A stretch of DNA of 64,000 nucleotides from Delphinus delphis. Lineage: Eukaryota > Chordata > Mammalia > Artiodactyla > Delphinidae. Shown here in pieces: positions 33,473 through 45,257 of the stretch. The translations under genes were made by a program, and so were the position numbers. Position 1 is the first letter of the stretch. Each line of letters begins with the position of its first letter. The notes under the pieces are model-generated. The model did not search any database, was not told where the DNA came from, and saw only the letters and a program-made list of their open reading frames with translations. The stretch covers positions 75,426,281 through 75,490,280 of the forward strand of contig NC_082699.1 in assembly GCF_949987515.2 (NCBI RefSeq), in the 5' to 3' direction.

Positions 33473-34639
33473 ATAGAGAGAGTCTTAAAAATACAGATGC
33501 AAGGTGCCCATCCAAGATCTACCAAAAGAGAATATCCTTGGTAATGTATTTATTTTTTGTTAGTCCCATAGATAATATAATATTCAGCCAGGGCCAAGAA
33601 CCATGATTTTAGGGACAGACCAAATTTTTTTTTCTGATTTTAGAAACCAAATGGCGTACAACTGGATTCATAGACATCAGGATTCTAGAGGAAAGGACAA
33701 GGAAGATGATTGATCAGCTCTCCTCCCTTTCCACAATCCTTTCATCTGGTAAGTCGCACAGCAAAACGTTAACCAGATGTCCTATTCATTTAAATCAACA
33801 TGAAATCTACACACCTGATACATCAGCCACTTCTAAGTCATAATTAACAGCAGTGACAGTTATATGTAGTGGCTATCTAGGATTTTATACTTCACAAACA
33901 CTTTCATGAACTTTGCTTTTAATTTTCACCCTAGCAGTAATTATATTTAGGTATTGTTACCGTCCCAAACTGTGAGAGAAAAATCTTACGTTGCTGGATT
34001 ATTCAGAACTATTTGGTAACAAGTGACATAATGACAACTCAGATTCATGGAAGCAAAAAGGGCAGGGAGGTGGTGAGAAGGCTAAGTCCCACAGGCTCTC
34101 TCCTCCCACCTGCTAATCCCCCCTTAGACACGCCCACTTGAAGGACCCTCCTGGATGCCAACTGGAAGGGGAGGCCCAGGTGGTGTAGTCCGTAGGACTC
34201 CCCAGGCAAATAAGGGCAAAGCACACACTGGGGAGGGAGGGATAAATGGGGAACAACCAGCCTACAAGTGTCCTTTCAAGATATTAGGAAAGGGGTCTGT
34301 GGAGAAACAGAAGTTGTTTTTACATCTGGGTTTGGCCAGCAGGTCACAGTGGGCCTCAAAGTTGCTATAAGGGGCCTGTAGCTTGTTCACATGAGGCATT
34401 AGGCTTAAAAAAATGTGAATTTTAAAGAAGTTTCTATAAGATTATTTTGCACTCAAATTACAGATCACATCCAATAACCAGATGATCTCAGTTGTCTACT
34501 GCATTCCTCTCTCTTTTCAAGGTTTTTATCCTTCATCATTGATAAGTTATATGCATGAATTAATTTTTAACACCATTTAAATATCTTTTTGAAATTAGAT
34601 AAATGTATGATTATTCACTATTCACTCTTCTTCCACCAA
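33473..34639. other. Unassigned DNA
   Basis: 33880-33990 is weakly antisense-MIR-like (CACTTTCATGAACTTTGC, TTTTAATTTTCACCCTAGC). Otherwise no family and no exon. 34060-34330 is GC-richer than its surroundings and contains a 71-codon ORF without recognised product. Confidence 0.35.
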
Positions 34640-35235
34640 TATTTATTGAATACTTACTACATGCCAGGCACTGTTCTTATTTCTTGGGGTTACATCATTA
34701 AACATATCCGACAAAAACACCTGTTGTCAAGGGTGTGCATGTAAGCACGTGAAGGCTGAGTCTAAACAAACGGTGATGTATGGCGCCCAGTGTGTCAGCT
34801 AGTGGTAAGCACTGGGGAAGAAAGAGCAGGCAAGATGTAGGAGCTGTTGCAAGGCAGTGTCTCGATTCTCCTGAGCTGGTCTGGGAAAGACCCACTGAGA
34901 CGATGCCCCATGAGATCAAAGCTGATGGAGGTGAGGAGGACAGGGTCCATACCTGGAAGAAGAGGGTGTCAGGCAGAGGGAAGAGAAAGTGAAAACAAAT
35001 TCCTGCAGTGAAAGTGTGCCTGGAAGCTTCAAGAAAAAATAAAAAGAGACCAGTGTAGCTGGAGCAAAGTGAGAGGAGAGCCTTGAGAACCTGAGACATG
35101 GACCATAACGGGAGATTACCAAGGTCATTGTGGGGCCTTGGTGACATTAACCTGGGTGGGAACCTCTTGTGGGGCTTGAGCGATGAAGTTACATAATCTG
35201 ACTTACACTTTAAAAAGATCCCTCTGGGTGTGCTT
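34640..35235 (-). repeat. L2, antisense, about 600 bp
   Basis: AATATTTATTGAATACTTACTAC then ATGCCAGGCACTGTTCTTATT opens the antisense L2 tail. GTGATGTATGGCGCCCAG, GGTAAGCACTGGGGAAGAAAG, GACCAGTGTAGCTGGAGC, AAAGTGAGAGGAGAGCC and TAATCTGACTTACACTTTAAA continue it in order. The 149-codon minus-strand ORF (35147 down to 34698) is the element's own decayed reading. Confidence 0.65.
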
Positions 35236-35734
35236 TAATTTCTTCCTGGACCAGCTAAAAACAGTTGCCATGATTTCTTCTTCTTTTTTTTTTTACTCTG
35301 GGGCACCTCCCATCTCCTAAGTGGCTGACTTTGCTTTCCTTTGAGCCTCATCCATTTCTAATGTTGTTATGTGGTGATTACGCAGGCTGCGTGAGGAAAA
35401 TGAAGCAGAGAATTCCTATCATGTAATTATATTTTAAAAGCCAAGTGATAGCAGCTACTTTTATTAGCATTAACAATTAGCAGACCTCTTAGCTTTGGCT
35501 GTGATAAAGAAATCCCTTGTAAGGATTCTGTAGTGGCAGTTTTACATACCTGTCACATTAACACGAATAATAGAATTAATGTCAAGGGGAGTTGATGCAG
35601 GCATTCTTTATTACAAAATACACAGGAGAGGAATAAAATAATTTGGCAGATAATCCTGAAAACAGCACCTGGGGGCCTTGGCTTCTTTATTTTCCCAGTA
35701 ATTTTCTTGATTGATTGGAGGTCATGTCTTATGC
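35236..35734. other. Unassigned unique block, partly TAAT-rich
   Basis: 35350-35690 holds TTAGCATTAACAATTAGC-type motifs with no repeat. It may be a conserved element; this cannot be tested here. Confidence 0.3.
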
Positions 35735-36506
35735 TTTATTTTTTTTTAATTTTTATTGAAGTATAGTTGCTTTACAATGTTGTGTTAGTTTCTACTGCAC
35801 AGCCAAGTGAATCAGCTATATGCGTACAAACATCCCCTCTTTTTAGGATGTCCTCCCATTTAAGTCACCACAGAGCATTGAGTAGAATTCCCTGTGCTAT
35901 ACAGTAGGTTCTCATTAGTCATCTATTTTATACATAGTATCAATGGTGTATATATGTCAATCCCAATCTCCCAATTCATCCCATTCCTCCTCCCCCCTTG
36001 ATATCCATACGTTTGTTCTCTACGTCTGTGTCTCTATTCTGCTTTGTAAATAAGATTGTCTATACCAATTTTTTCAGATTCCACATATATGCATTAATAT
36101 ACGATATTTGTTTTTCTCTTTCTGACTTACTTCACTCTATATGACAGTCTCTAGGTCCATCCACATCTCTACAAATGACCCAATTTCGTTCCTTTTTATG
36201 GCCGAGTAATATTCCATTGTATATATGTATCACATCGTCTTTATCCACTACTCTGTTGATGGACACTTAGGTTGCTTCCATGTCCTGGCTATTGTAAATA
36301 GAGCTGCAATGAACATTGGGGTGCATGTGTCTTTTTGAATTATGGTTTTCTCTGGGTATATGCCCAGTAGTGGGATTGCTGGGTTGTATGGTAGTTCTAG
36401 TTTTAGTTTTTTAAGGAACCTCCATACTGTTCTCCATAGTGGCTGTATCAATTTACATTCCCACCAATAGTGCAAGGGAGTTCCTTCTTCTCCACACCAC
36501 ATTGTC
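35735..36506 (-). mobile_element. L1 3' end, antisense, 5'-truncated
   Basis: TTTTTATTGAAGTATAGTTG begins the antisense tail. The 3' UTR follows, then ORF2 C-terminal text. The minus-strand frame 36502-36248 reads [15 protein letters not shown] .. [17 protein letters not shown], the cysteine-rich end of ORF2. It ends near TCTCCACACC at 36500. Only a weak TGTCTTA match flanks it, so the exact ends are soft. Confidence 0.85.
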
Positions 36507-38584
36507 TTAAAAGTTCAGAAGGATCTTACAAATTATCTCAGCTGCTAGAAATCCAGAAGCCTCGGAGGATAAGCAGATAATATAAATGAGTGGAAATATT
36601 TGACAGGGGATGTGGTAACCTGGAAAACGCAAGCCAAGTCAAAAGAAAACTGTTACTCACACCCATGATGAGATTTTCCATGAAGGAACCTAAGCCCAGT
36701 ATCAGCAGATCCCCTAACTTGTCAAGATACCTTTTTAAGAAAAGAACATTAATAAATATTTTACTTTGATAATATTTGATATTTGAATGCCAACACACAC
36801 ACATACACACACATACACACACACACACACTTTGACACACATTGTGCTGACAGGACTAAATACAACACAGATATAGTAAAGAGTATTTTGGCCCCTGGGC
36901 TACCAGTTTGCAACTGATTTAGTCCAGTTGAGAGTAACTGAGTCCTAAAGAAAGGAGATAACTATGACTCATTCCGTAACATTCCAACAAGTTAGTAGCA
37001 AAGTTAATTTGATCTGGTGGGGGGTGGGTATCTCTTAACTCTCAGTGTAAGACAGTGTTCTATGATAGTAAACTTATTGCAGTATTACTCAAGTGTTCAA
37101 AAAATTTTGTTGAATTATTCTAGCTCAAATTGTTTTTTATTTTCCAAATTTAATAACTGAGTCCAGCACAATTCAAGTGTCTTTCTCAAAGAGGCACAGA
37201 CAATAAGAAGCAGAGGTAAGTCTAGAAGGTGACCTGGTGTTCTTCCTTCTTTCTAACTGTATGTATTAGACATGCAGGAATATGACATCTAATTACCAAT
37301 AGGTCTTGGAGTGTACTTTAAGTTCTTTTCACACTGTAGCTCAGGCTGTGAGACCAGGAGCCGTATGCCATGTTTGTGTGCAGGTAAAGTCTTTGACCAG
37401 ATGTACCCGTGCACCCACAGAGGAAGCCCTGGATGTGCTTGGGCTTTCTAGCTCCTAGAGGATTAGTGACTTCATATCAGCAAATAACAACATACTATCC
37501 TGAGCCTTCACCTGTGTCTAGCCTCCAATTAACACTCACTCAAGTTCATTTTTAAAGCTCCGTGCCAGACAATTTTGTGCTGCAGCAAACCCCTCTCATC
37601 CCTGAAGTGAGCTATCATAAGACTTGTTCATGGATTGATAACAATGAAAACACAGGTAGACCTTAAAGCGTATGAAAGGAAGATATATGAGATGAGAATA
37701 TGATTTTTTTTTTCTTAAAGGCAAATTGTGAAATGTCTTCACAGTCAAGGTAGCAAGTGGGAAGCAAATGTCTTATGAGTCATAGAACAGGATGGGCAGG
37801 CTGCCCTTAAGAGGTCCAGGGGAGGAATGAGTGATGAAACAGAGACAGATGGGATGGAGGACAAGACACTTACTAGGTGATAACTGCAAAATAACAGGGA
37901 AGACCAGAACTAGGGTAACAGCAATGGTACACAAAGGATGGGATTGGTTGCAACTCCCTGACTGTTCCTATCCCTCCCGTCTCAACTGGGATCCCTTTCT
38001 AACACAGCCATTCTGCATTCAGCACTTCTTCAGAACCACTTGGATCACATATTGGCTCTGATTTCCTCCATACATATTTGTGACATGCACTTAACCCGCC
38101 CTTGCTCCAACGCTGGCTTGTAATGTGTCCCTTGTTTTTTTTTTCCGGATTCACACATGTCCCTGAGGCAACCAGCTTGGCTGTGCCCAGGAGGCAAGCC
38201 AGGGAGCCCGGGCTGCCGGCAGAAAAGGATGCTGATTCAATCTGACACCAAGCGACAGCGAGAAAACAGACACTCATTATCTCAAACGGGCTTCTGTAAG
38301 TTAGGTAGCCACCTCCCTACGTCAAGGTGATTTAACACCAGGAGATTATGACTTGCTCTGGAGACATCCCCACACTGGGTAAATCACCTTGGCAATTTAA
38401 CGTGTTTTAGAGAAAGACATCTTGCAGTCTTGACAAAGTGAGCCTTGGGTCCTCAACCCTCTGTCGGAGCCCCCTCTGTCTCCATCTTTCATTCTCTTTA
38501 AACAACTGTCACCTTTTTTCTCTGCACACAGCTATCTTTGTGCTTGGCAGAGTAGAAGAAAACAACAACAGAACACATGATCTT
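36507..38584. other. Unassigned DNA with an AC microsatellite
   Basis: No exon was recognised. 37140-37230 is weakly antisense-MIR-like. The (AC)n lies at 36792-36830. The rest is unique-looking. Confidence 0.35.
36792..36830. repeat. (AC)n microsatellite
   Basis: AC repeat with two ACAT interruptions, followed by TTTGACACAC. Likely polymorphic. Confidence 0.9.
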
Positions 38585-38715
38585 TAGAGACATATAGACC
38601 TGGAATGGATTTCCAGTTAACCACCAGCTACATGACCTTGAATAATATTTTCAACCTTTATAAAATGTGGAAAATGGCAGCCGCATTGCATGCTGTTTTG
38701 GTGAATATGGGAACC
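38585..38715 (+). repeat. MIR fragment
   Basis: ATAGACCTGGAATGGATTTCC, CCACCAGCTACATGACCTTG, AATAATATTTTCAACC and TTTATAAAATGTGGAAAATGG fit the MIR core. Confidence 0.55.
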
Positions 38716-38779
38716 CACGTTTGCAGGGGGTCTAGTGCATTGCACTTGTTTAATTGAATCAAATATTATGTTTAAGGGT

Positions 38780-39350
38780 ATTTTCCTTTTTCTTCCCTGA
38801 TTTCCCTTATCCTCTTTTTCTCCTGTGGTATCTCCATTCTCTGTGCATCTCCATTTGGTCTACATCTGTCTCTTCCTGACGGCCCTTCCTCACAAAGAAT
38901 TTTTCCTCTCCGTATCCTGTCTTCTTTCTCATGGGAAAGCTCTTTCCCTGTGGTGACTCCTGGCCCCGGCCCTGTCCCTCCTGCCTGCCTCAGTGCTCCA
39001 TTTCTCTTTCCTGATTTCTAACTGCTTTCCTTTACATGTCCCTTTGCCCTCACCGTGTCCTTCCATCTCCATTTGTAAATTTCTCTTTCTCACCCTTAGT
39101 CTTCTGACTCCGTGTGTCCCTCTCTGTCCTTGCTTGTCTTTGCCTCTTTCCTTGGACATCCTCTTGTCCCTTCATGTCTGACCTTTATTCTCTCCATCCT
39201 GTTCTCTCCTGTTAACTTGGTTGTTGTTGCTTGCATGGTTTGCCTCTCTCCTATTTTTCACTGTCTTCCTCAATTCTCTTCCCTTCAAACTCAACCCCTC
39301 CCTTTAAACTATGCCCGTATTCTCAATCTACTCAGTGAAATGAGGGGTGT
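38780..39350. repeat. Long pyrimidine-rich block
   Basis: Nearly 570 bp dominated by C and T on the + strand (CTTTTTCTTCCCTG, TTTCTCTTTCCTG, CTCTCTGTCC and similar), with few purines. ORFs of 60-90 codons arise on both strands from the skew and are not genes. Origin unknown; not a simple unit repeat. Confidence 0.6.
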
Positions 39351-39393
39351 GCTTTTTGGGTAATGACCTATGATGCTTTCTTTGGCTTGTTTT

Positions 39394-39562
39394 TTTAATT
39401 GAAGTATAGTTCATTTACAAGGTTGTGTTAATTTCTGCTGTACAGCAAAGTGATATACATATATATAGACATTCTTTTTTTATATTCTTTTCCACCATGG
39501 TTTATCTCAGGATATTGAGTATAGTTTCCTGTGCTCTACAGGAGGACTTTGTTATTTATCCA
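39394..39562 (-). mobile_element. L1 3' end, antisense, 5'-truncated
   Basis: TTTTTTAATTGAAGTATAG, then TGTGTTAATTTCTGCTGTAC, then TTTCCTGTGCTCTACAGGAG is the antisense L1 3' UTR. It is flanked by a perfect 15-bp duplication TCTTTGGCTTGTTTT (39379-39393 and 39563-39577). Only about 170 bp of L1 was copied. Confidence 0.9.
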
Positions 39563-39577
39563 TCTTTGGCTTGTTTT

Positions 39578-39924
39578 GACCTTGACTTCCCCTTGGATGA
39601 TCTACAAGCTGCTGTTCTAGTTGCAGACATCAGGTCTCTGTTGGTGTGATCCCTGTGCTCCACAGCATTGCTTCTCAGTGTCATTTCATATTTCATGCAC
39701 CATGAGTATCATGCCCAGAAGCTCACAATCCTTCAACTGCAATGTAGCAGGTGTGACACCAATAGAATTTGTTACAGAAGAAAACAAACCTAAAAATAGG
39801 TCACTGTGAATTAATAACCAAAGGTCGAAAGTCTTGTGGGGAAAAGATGAAATAACGTTAGGTTTGGAAATAACATTATGTTGTACTATTATTTTGTAGC
39901 TTTTGGATGGAGGTCACACATTTA
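39578..39924. other. Unassigned DNA
   Basis: Nothing was recognised. Confidence 0.4.
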
Positions 39925-40050
39925 GTGCAATTTCAGCCCCGTTTTGTAAATGAAAAGACTGACGCTGAGAGAGAAATGTCTTGCCCTGAATTTCGCTCAG
40001 TGCTGGTAAATGCAGGCGTGGGAATTCAAATCCAGGTCTTTACACCACCA
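39925..40050 (-). repeat. MIR, antisense
   Basis: CCCGTTTTGTAAATGAAAAGAC, GACGCTGAGAGAGAAATGTC, TTGCCCTGAATTTCGCTCAG and GGAATTCAAATCCAGGTC are clear reverse-complement MIR core. Confidence 0.65.
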
Positions 40051-40123
40051 TTTCTGAGTAAGATGGAACAGTGATGGCAGGCCATCACTCACAGCATAAG
40101 AAACAGGGGCTTAATATACAGAA

Positions 40124-40174
40124 ATATGTATATATATATGTATATATATATACATATATACACACACACACACG
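40124..40174. repeat. (TA)n(CA)n microsatellite
   Basis: TATATATATG units, then TACATATATA, then a CACACA run ending CACGTG. Likely polymorphic and able to form cruciform or Z-DNA. Confidence 0.9.
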
Positions 40175-40454
40175 TGTGGAAGCAGAAAAATGTAACTGAT
40201 AATCAAGGAAAAACAAAAAAGATAGTAAGACAGGTTTACTTATTATCCACTCAGTAGCAGAAAAAGGAGTTTAAAACAACTATTGAAAATGAGACAACAC
40301 AAAGACGTATTTTTGTAATCTCTTTGAGGAGTTCCTTAGTAACTTGTTGTGAAGACATCTATATATGTACAAAATTCAGCCACTTCTCTAGTTCCACTTC
40401 ACTTTTTTTCTGCTAAATCCAAGTAAAATTAAATGAAATAATTTTTTAGAAATT

Positions 40455-40525
40455 TTATATTTTTATTGAAGTATAATTGACATACACATTCCATTAGTTT
40501 GAGGTGTACAACATGATTTAATATT
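40455..40525 (-). mobile_element. L1 3'-end fragment, antisense
   Basis: TTTTTATTGAAGTATAATTG, then TTAGTTTGAGGTGTACAACA is the standard antisense L1 tail, about 70 bp. No target duplication was resolved. Confidence 0.6.
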
Positions 40526-40887
40526 AAAGAAATATTTACAGCAGTTCAAAAAAGAGACAACAGAAAAAATAATATTTTAAAAGAAAATTAAAATAGATAT
40601 TCTAGATCTCCAAATTAAAATACCTAAAATTCATTGCTCATTGGAGGACAAGATGAAGATCAATTGAAAAGATCCAAACCAAACCACAGAAAGAAAAAAA
40701 AAAAGGAAGAACAAAGTAGAACGTAAGAGGTGTACGGAACACAGCTGAATGCTCTAACGTCTATGTAGAACATGGGTTCGAAACAGAATTTGAAGAAATA
40801 ATGTCAGAGATGTTCCAAAAGTGATGAACAATATCAACCCACAAATTCAAGAAGCTTAATAAACTCCATGCTCAAGAAATACAAAGA

Positions 40888-41103
40888 GGGGCTTCCCTGG
40901 TGGCGCAGTGGTTGAGAGTCCGCCTGCCGATGCAAGGGACGCGGGTTCGTGCCCCGGTCTGGGAAGATCCCACATGCCGCGGAGCGGCTGGGCCCGTGAG
41001 CCATGGTCGCTGAGCCTGCGTGTCCGGAGCCTGTGCTCCGCAACGGGAGAGGCCACAACAGTGACAGGCCCGCGTACCGCAAAAAAAAAAAAAAAAAAAA
41101 AAA
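40888..41103 (+). mobile_element. CHR SINE, short cetacean form
   Basis: A box (TGGCGCAGTGGTTGAG), B box (GGTTCGTGCC) and core (GGAGCGGCTGGGCCCGTGAG) are intact, with an A-tail of about 25 bases. The target duplication AAGAAATACAAAGA is perfect (40874-40887 and 41104-41117). Inserted into an old L1M ORF1 remnant. Low divergence. Confidence 0.95.
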
Positions 41104-41375
41104 AAGAAATACAAAGAAAAACCTCATCAAAGCACATCCCAATCAAAGTGCACAAATTAAAGATAATGAGAAAAACATCATTCTATCAGCTGGAGGAAAA
41201 AACACATGATCTTTATTAGGACAACAGTAATGCTGATGGTTTACCTTGCAACAATAATAACAACAAAGATGGAAGCCAGAAAAGAATAGAATGCTGTCTT
41301 TAAAAGTGAAGAAAAAATATCATCCAAGAATTCTAAACACAGACAAATTTAAGTGATTATATTTACAAAGGTCGT

Positions 41376-42119
41376 AAGCCGAAAATTTTCTGTTCTTTAT
41401 TTTTTTGCAGGATATCCAAAAGGGGAGTGTTTGTGCCTCTTACAACATAACCTCTGGGTTTGTGTTCAAGTAGAAAGTACAGACTTCTCCCTTTCATCTA
41501 ATTCCTTCTTAACAGTCTTTCCCAAGAAAAATAAATACAAGTGTGTTCTTTCAGATTAAAGGTACTGATACGGCCACATTCAAAGTCAGTAATTGGAAAG
41601 GTGATGCGTGTATGTGTGTCTTTTTCTTCTTTCTCTTCCAATACTATTTTCTTTCCCTCACCCAAGCTTTACAGAATCCTAAACTGGCCAGAGGTAGGCT
41701 GTAGTCCCCAAACCTACCTTTTGGCCAGTTGAGTACATGTTGCATCTCTCCTGCTTCTTTGCTTCTTTCATAGCGTCAGAGAGAGTACAGAAAATTCCCA
41801 AAATATTGGTTTGGTTTTGTTGAACTTAAGATGTATGTTCCTGTACGCTTTGCAAGACATTTTCAAAATCAAGGAAAATACAAGGAAGAAAAAGGGGGTG
41901 GGGGGTGGGGGCAGTGCAGCAGCATTGCAATCCCATGTCAAAAGACTAGAAGTTTGTCTGTTTGTTTATTTTCTTTGTAAAAAGACTCCTTTATATGAGA
42001 GTTAAGCCATCAATGTCAACTTCAAAGAAAGTGGTCAGCAGAGCACAGAGCTGAGAGCAAGGGAGCTGGGCCTTAGAATTTTCTGAATTCTGTTAGTGTC
42101 TCCAGCAAATTCCTGGAAC
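41376..42119. other. Unassigned DNA
   Basis: No exon or family was recognised, apart from the G-tract at 41894-41911. Near 42045-42130 there is faint MIR-like text. Confidence 0.35.
41894..41911 (+). repeat. G-rich tract
   Basis: G5 T G6 T G5. It contains sixteen Gs and could fold into a quadruplex if the middle run splits. No gene context. Confidence 0.6.
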
Positions 42120-42625
42120 CCAAGATTATCAGTTTATTACAAAGGATATTAAAGGATATGCATCACCAGCCAGATAAAGAGATACATAGGGTGAGGCCCT
42201 GAAGCAAGGAGCTCCTGTCCTTGTGGAGTTTGGGGCCCAGCATGGTGGCATGTGGAAACCTTCTGGCTCACCAACTGGAATCTCTCATAACCCAGTCCTT
42301 TGGAGTTTTTATGTAGGCTTCATTACAGAGGCATGATGGGCTAAAGGATCATTGGCCATTGGTCACTCTACTCAATCTCCAGCCCCTTTCCCCTTTTGGT
42401 AGGTCAGAGGGTGAGACTGAAATTTCCGAACCTCTAATTATAGGGTTGACTCCACTGGCAACCAGCCCCCATCCTTAGGTGAGTCCAAAAGTCACCTCGT
42501 TAACATAACAGAAGACATCTTTACTGCTCTCATAACTTAGGAAATTCCAAGGGAGCTCTGTTCTAGAAACAAGGACATAGACCACATACGTATTTCTTAC
42601 TGTAAATCACAATAGTACAATGTGT
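42120..42625 (+). mobile_element. Probable solo LTR-like element
   Basis: The block CCCCTTTTGGTAGGTCAGAGG, CCACTGGCAACCAGCCCCC, TAACTTAGGAAATTCCAAGG, GCTCTGTTCTAGAAACAAGG and TACTGTAAATCACAATAG matches a recurrent mammalian LTR pattern of the ERVL/MaLR kind. I cannot name the family, and no flanking duplication was found. Confidence 0.4.
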
Positions 42626-43491
42626 TACCCTCTAAATGACGAGCTAGGATGAGAGGATGCAAATATTCACTAAGGGACTTAAGGATCTAGAATCCCAGCA
42701 GGAGGGAGGGGCAGGGATGAGAGTGCCTATGAGTGTGTGAGCAGGTCAGCGAAGGTCAGGGAGCATCTCAGAAGGAAGGGATTTGTTGGAGATGACCTGC
42801 CATCCACTCAACATAGTCACAGCCACTAGCCTGGCTTACAGAGTTAGATGTAGACTTTGCAAAGGCTGGAACAGACATAGTCAGTTGAAAACTATGAGTT
42901 TTCAACTCATGTTTCACCATCAAGCCTGAATCAAGTGGGATCATCTGAACCATGTATGAACCATGGGGATTTATCTGGCCTGCACTAGAAATAGACCAAA
43001 ATCTTTACTTCCATCTCCCTTTTCCCCAAATCCATCAGTTCCTGCTTTGACTTACAATGGTGAAAAAGCTACATCTCCCAAATGGAAGAAGGCTTCAGCC
43101 CTCCTACTACATCAGCCTTTTGGAAAAGAGGCCTTGACACCAGGATTCTACACAATATGCCATAAGGTGCAAAAGATTGTAAACTTTTTTCTAGGCATGT
43201 CAGAAGCCCCATCACCCCAGAAGCTTGGCCTTATGTTTCTCTCTCTCATTGGTGAAGGAAATCATGTGGGAGCTTTGAGAGCACTCGGAGGCTGGCATGT
43301 GGCTGATTGTCCTAAACCCAGGCCACCCCATCTCTCTCTCCTTTGACTTCCTTTCAGAGCACTTTGAGATTTGCATTTGATGTACCTCTTTTCCCTTAGG
43401 GTTCTCTGGGTTTTCACATCTTCAGAATGAGAGGCGTTAGATATTGTGGATTTTAAGACCACTGTCTAGCTCTGTGATTCTATAGATGCAA
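42626..43491. other. Unassigned DNA with 127-codon ORF
   Basis: The plus-strand ORF at 42963-43346 (127 aa) has no recognised domain and is not flanked by convincing splice sites. No repeat family was recognised. Confidence 0.35.
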
Positions 43492-43504
43492 GATGATTTA
43501 ATTT

Positions 43505-43554
43505 TTACTTTATATTTGAGTATAGTTGATTTACAATGTTGTGTTAGTTTCAAT
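43505..43554 (-). mobile_element. Very short L1 insertion, antisense (50 bp)
   Basis: TATATTTGAGTATAGTTGAT, then TTACAATGTTGTGTTAG is the antisense L1 end. A perfect 13-bp duplication GATGATTTAATTT flanks it (43492-43504 and 43555-43567). See the findings. Confidence 0.88.
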
Positions 43555-43567
43555 GATGATTTAATTT

Positions 43568-45257
43568 CAAAGAATTTATAGTCTCCCCAGAAAAACAGTA
43601 TGCGGGAAGGATGATGGAAGTTATGTTGCCAAATTAAGATTTGATAAATCACTGAACCAAAGAAACAAAATGACAACCACATGCAAATAGCACTGAACAA
43701 ATGGAATCTAAATTTTATTTTTATTTCTTGTCTGGAGATTGAACTACCACTGTAGATAGGTATTGATTGGGAGGTCAGCCAGGATTTTGATTCTCTACAC
43801 TGTATTCTTGTTCCTCTGCCTTATAGAGACACAGAGAAAAAAATATGTATCCAACTCAGTGAATCGTATCAGTCGATAATAGTAAAATTTGTGTGATGTT
43901 ACACCTTTATCCATGAGGGACCCAAATCTCTGTTGAAGATCTCCCAGGAGAGAATGCATGGATGCAATTGTGCACAGTACATGAGTTCTCTAGGCTATTT
44001 GGTCATCACTACTGCAACTGGCCTCAGTTGGCCAGAGGCTAATAAGACTGCCAGGAATGAAGGTCTTCATCCATTAGGACTCGACCTCGCCTGGTCTATA
44101 AGCCTTTCAAATTAATCTTTGTGGTATATCAGTATAAAACCTGGTATTATTCTACCTATTTCAGAATATATTTGCCCGCGGTAAAATCTTGGATGCCCCC
44201 ATGCTCCAGAAGAGCATTCTCCTCCTATCAATCCTAGATTTGTCCTTGATCACATGATTTAGTCTCTGCTTTGAATCACAAATTGAAGTCTAATTCTCCA
44301 CTAAGTCACAAGTTCTGTCCTGCATCCCAATCTACGTGACTGGGGTTCTAATATCCTGCAGTGCCTCCCACGATCCCTGCCTAGGAGGCTAGTCATCCCA
44401 AGACAAGAGTCCTAGTGCATTGATTGGGTCCTTTGTTAACTTAAACTAACCTTCTCATGTAGAACCAAGGGGATATTATGGGCCTCACTGTCACTAATAT
44501 CTCAACCCAGCCACTCCTGTTGCCAGAGTGCTCACTCGGCAGATCATACCCATTGGAGATACACCATCCTCATCAGTCACGTTCAGCTGGTTACTCCAGT
44601 CCATTTAGTTGGCTCTGTCTTTGAGACTCAGCCTCATGGTGGAGCACTGGTATCAGGAACAACCCATTATATGCTAGAAATGATAATAAACACCTATGTC
44701 CAGATGACCTTTGCACACCTGCTTGCAAAGATCGTCTTCCTGGTTCCACTTGTCGTGAATCTTGAATCTATAGACATTACAACCACAGGATTGTTTGGGT
44801 ATAGGAGTGTATTTATCCCTTATCTACTTTTATCTTCTTCCAGTGTGTTACCTTGATGGAATACAATGTAACCTCATAGAAATCTCTCTTGGTGTGTCAC
44901 TATAATTTTGGAAATCCTAAATAAGATAATGGTCCCAACCACTAAAGGATATGGAAGTTCTCCAGAAACCACTAACCAAAGAATGAACTCTCCCACTTTG
45001 CCTCCTTCAGGCATGCCTATTACATTGCTGCTTCTGTGATGCAGCCTGAAATTCTCGAGGCCAACTGAATAGCAGAGAAATGGTCCCTGAATGGAAAGCC
45101 AGGACTCTTTCCACTTAACAACATTGCTATTCTTCCTTTAAGTTCTACAAACACTCATCCCCACCAAGCACTTATTTACACTCCAGGCACAGCCTTAGAC
45201 CAGATAATGTTACAATGTTTGGGACATAGAAGTTCTTTTTTCACAAAGAGTTAAGAA
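43568..45257. other. Unassigned DNA, possibly old LTR-element interior
   Basis: No gene was recognised. ORFs are short (up to 61 codons). The less AT-rich, repeat-like texture at 44000-45060 suggests a decayed retroelement interior, but I cannot assign it. Confidence 0.3.

Larger units (their letters stand above)
40200..41375 (+). repeat. Old L1M ORF1-region remnant, split by later insertions
   Basis: AAACAACTATTGAAAATGAG, GGACAAGATGAAGATCAATTG, AGAATTTGAAGAAATAATGTC, CAAATTCAAGAAGCTTAATAA, then after the SINE CACATCCCAATCAAAGTGC and GATGGAAGCCAGAAAAGAATAG keep the order of the L1M ORF1/HAL1 region. No frame is open. A piece of another L1 (40455-40525) and a CHR SINE (40888-41103) sit inside it. 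Confidence 0.55.

Noticed and set aside
34698..35147. 149-codon antisense ORF as a gene
   Set aside because: Lies within an antisense L2 and reads in L2's own direction, so it is the decayed element.
40834..41219. Antisense ORFs with [23 protein letters not shown] text
   Set aside because: Also SINE translations; the poly-phenylalanine or lysine runs come from the A-tail.
42963..43346. 127-codon ORF as a possible gene
   Set aside because: No recognisable product and no supporting splice or promoter signal in unassigned DNA.
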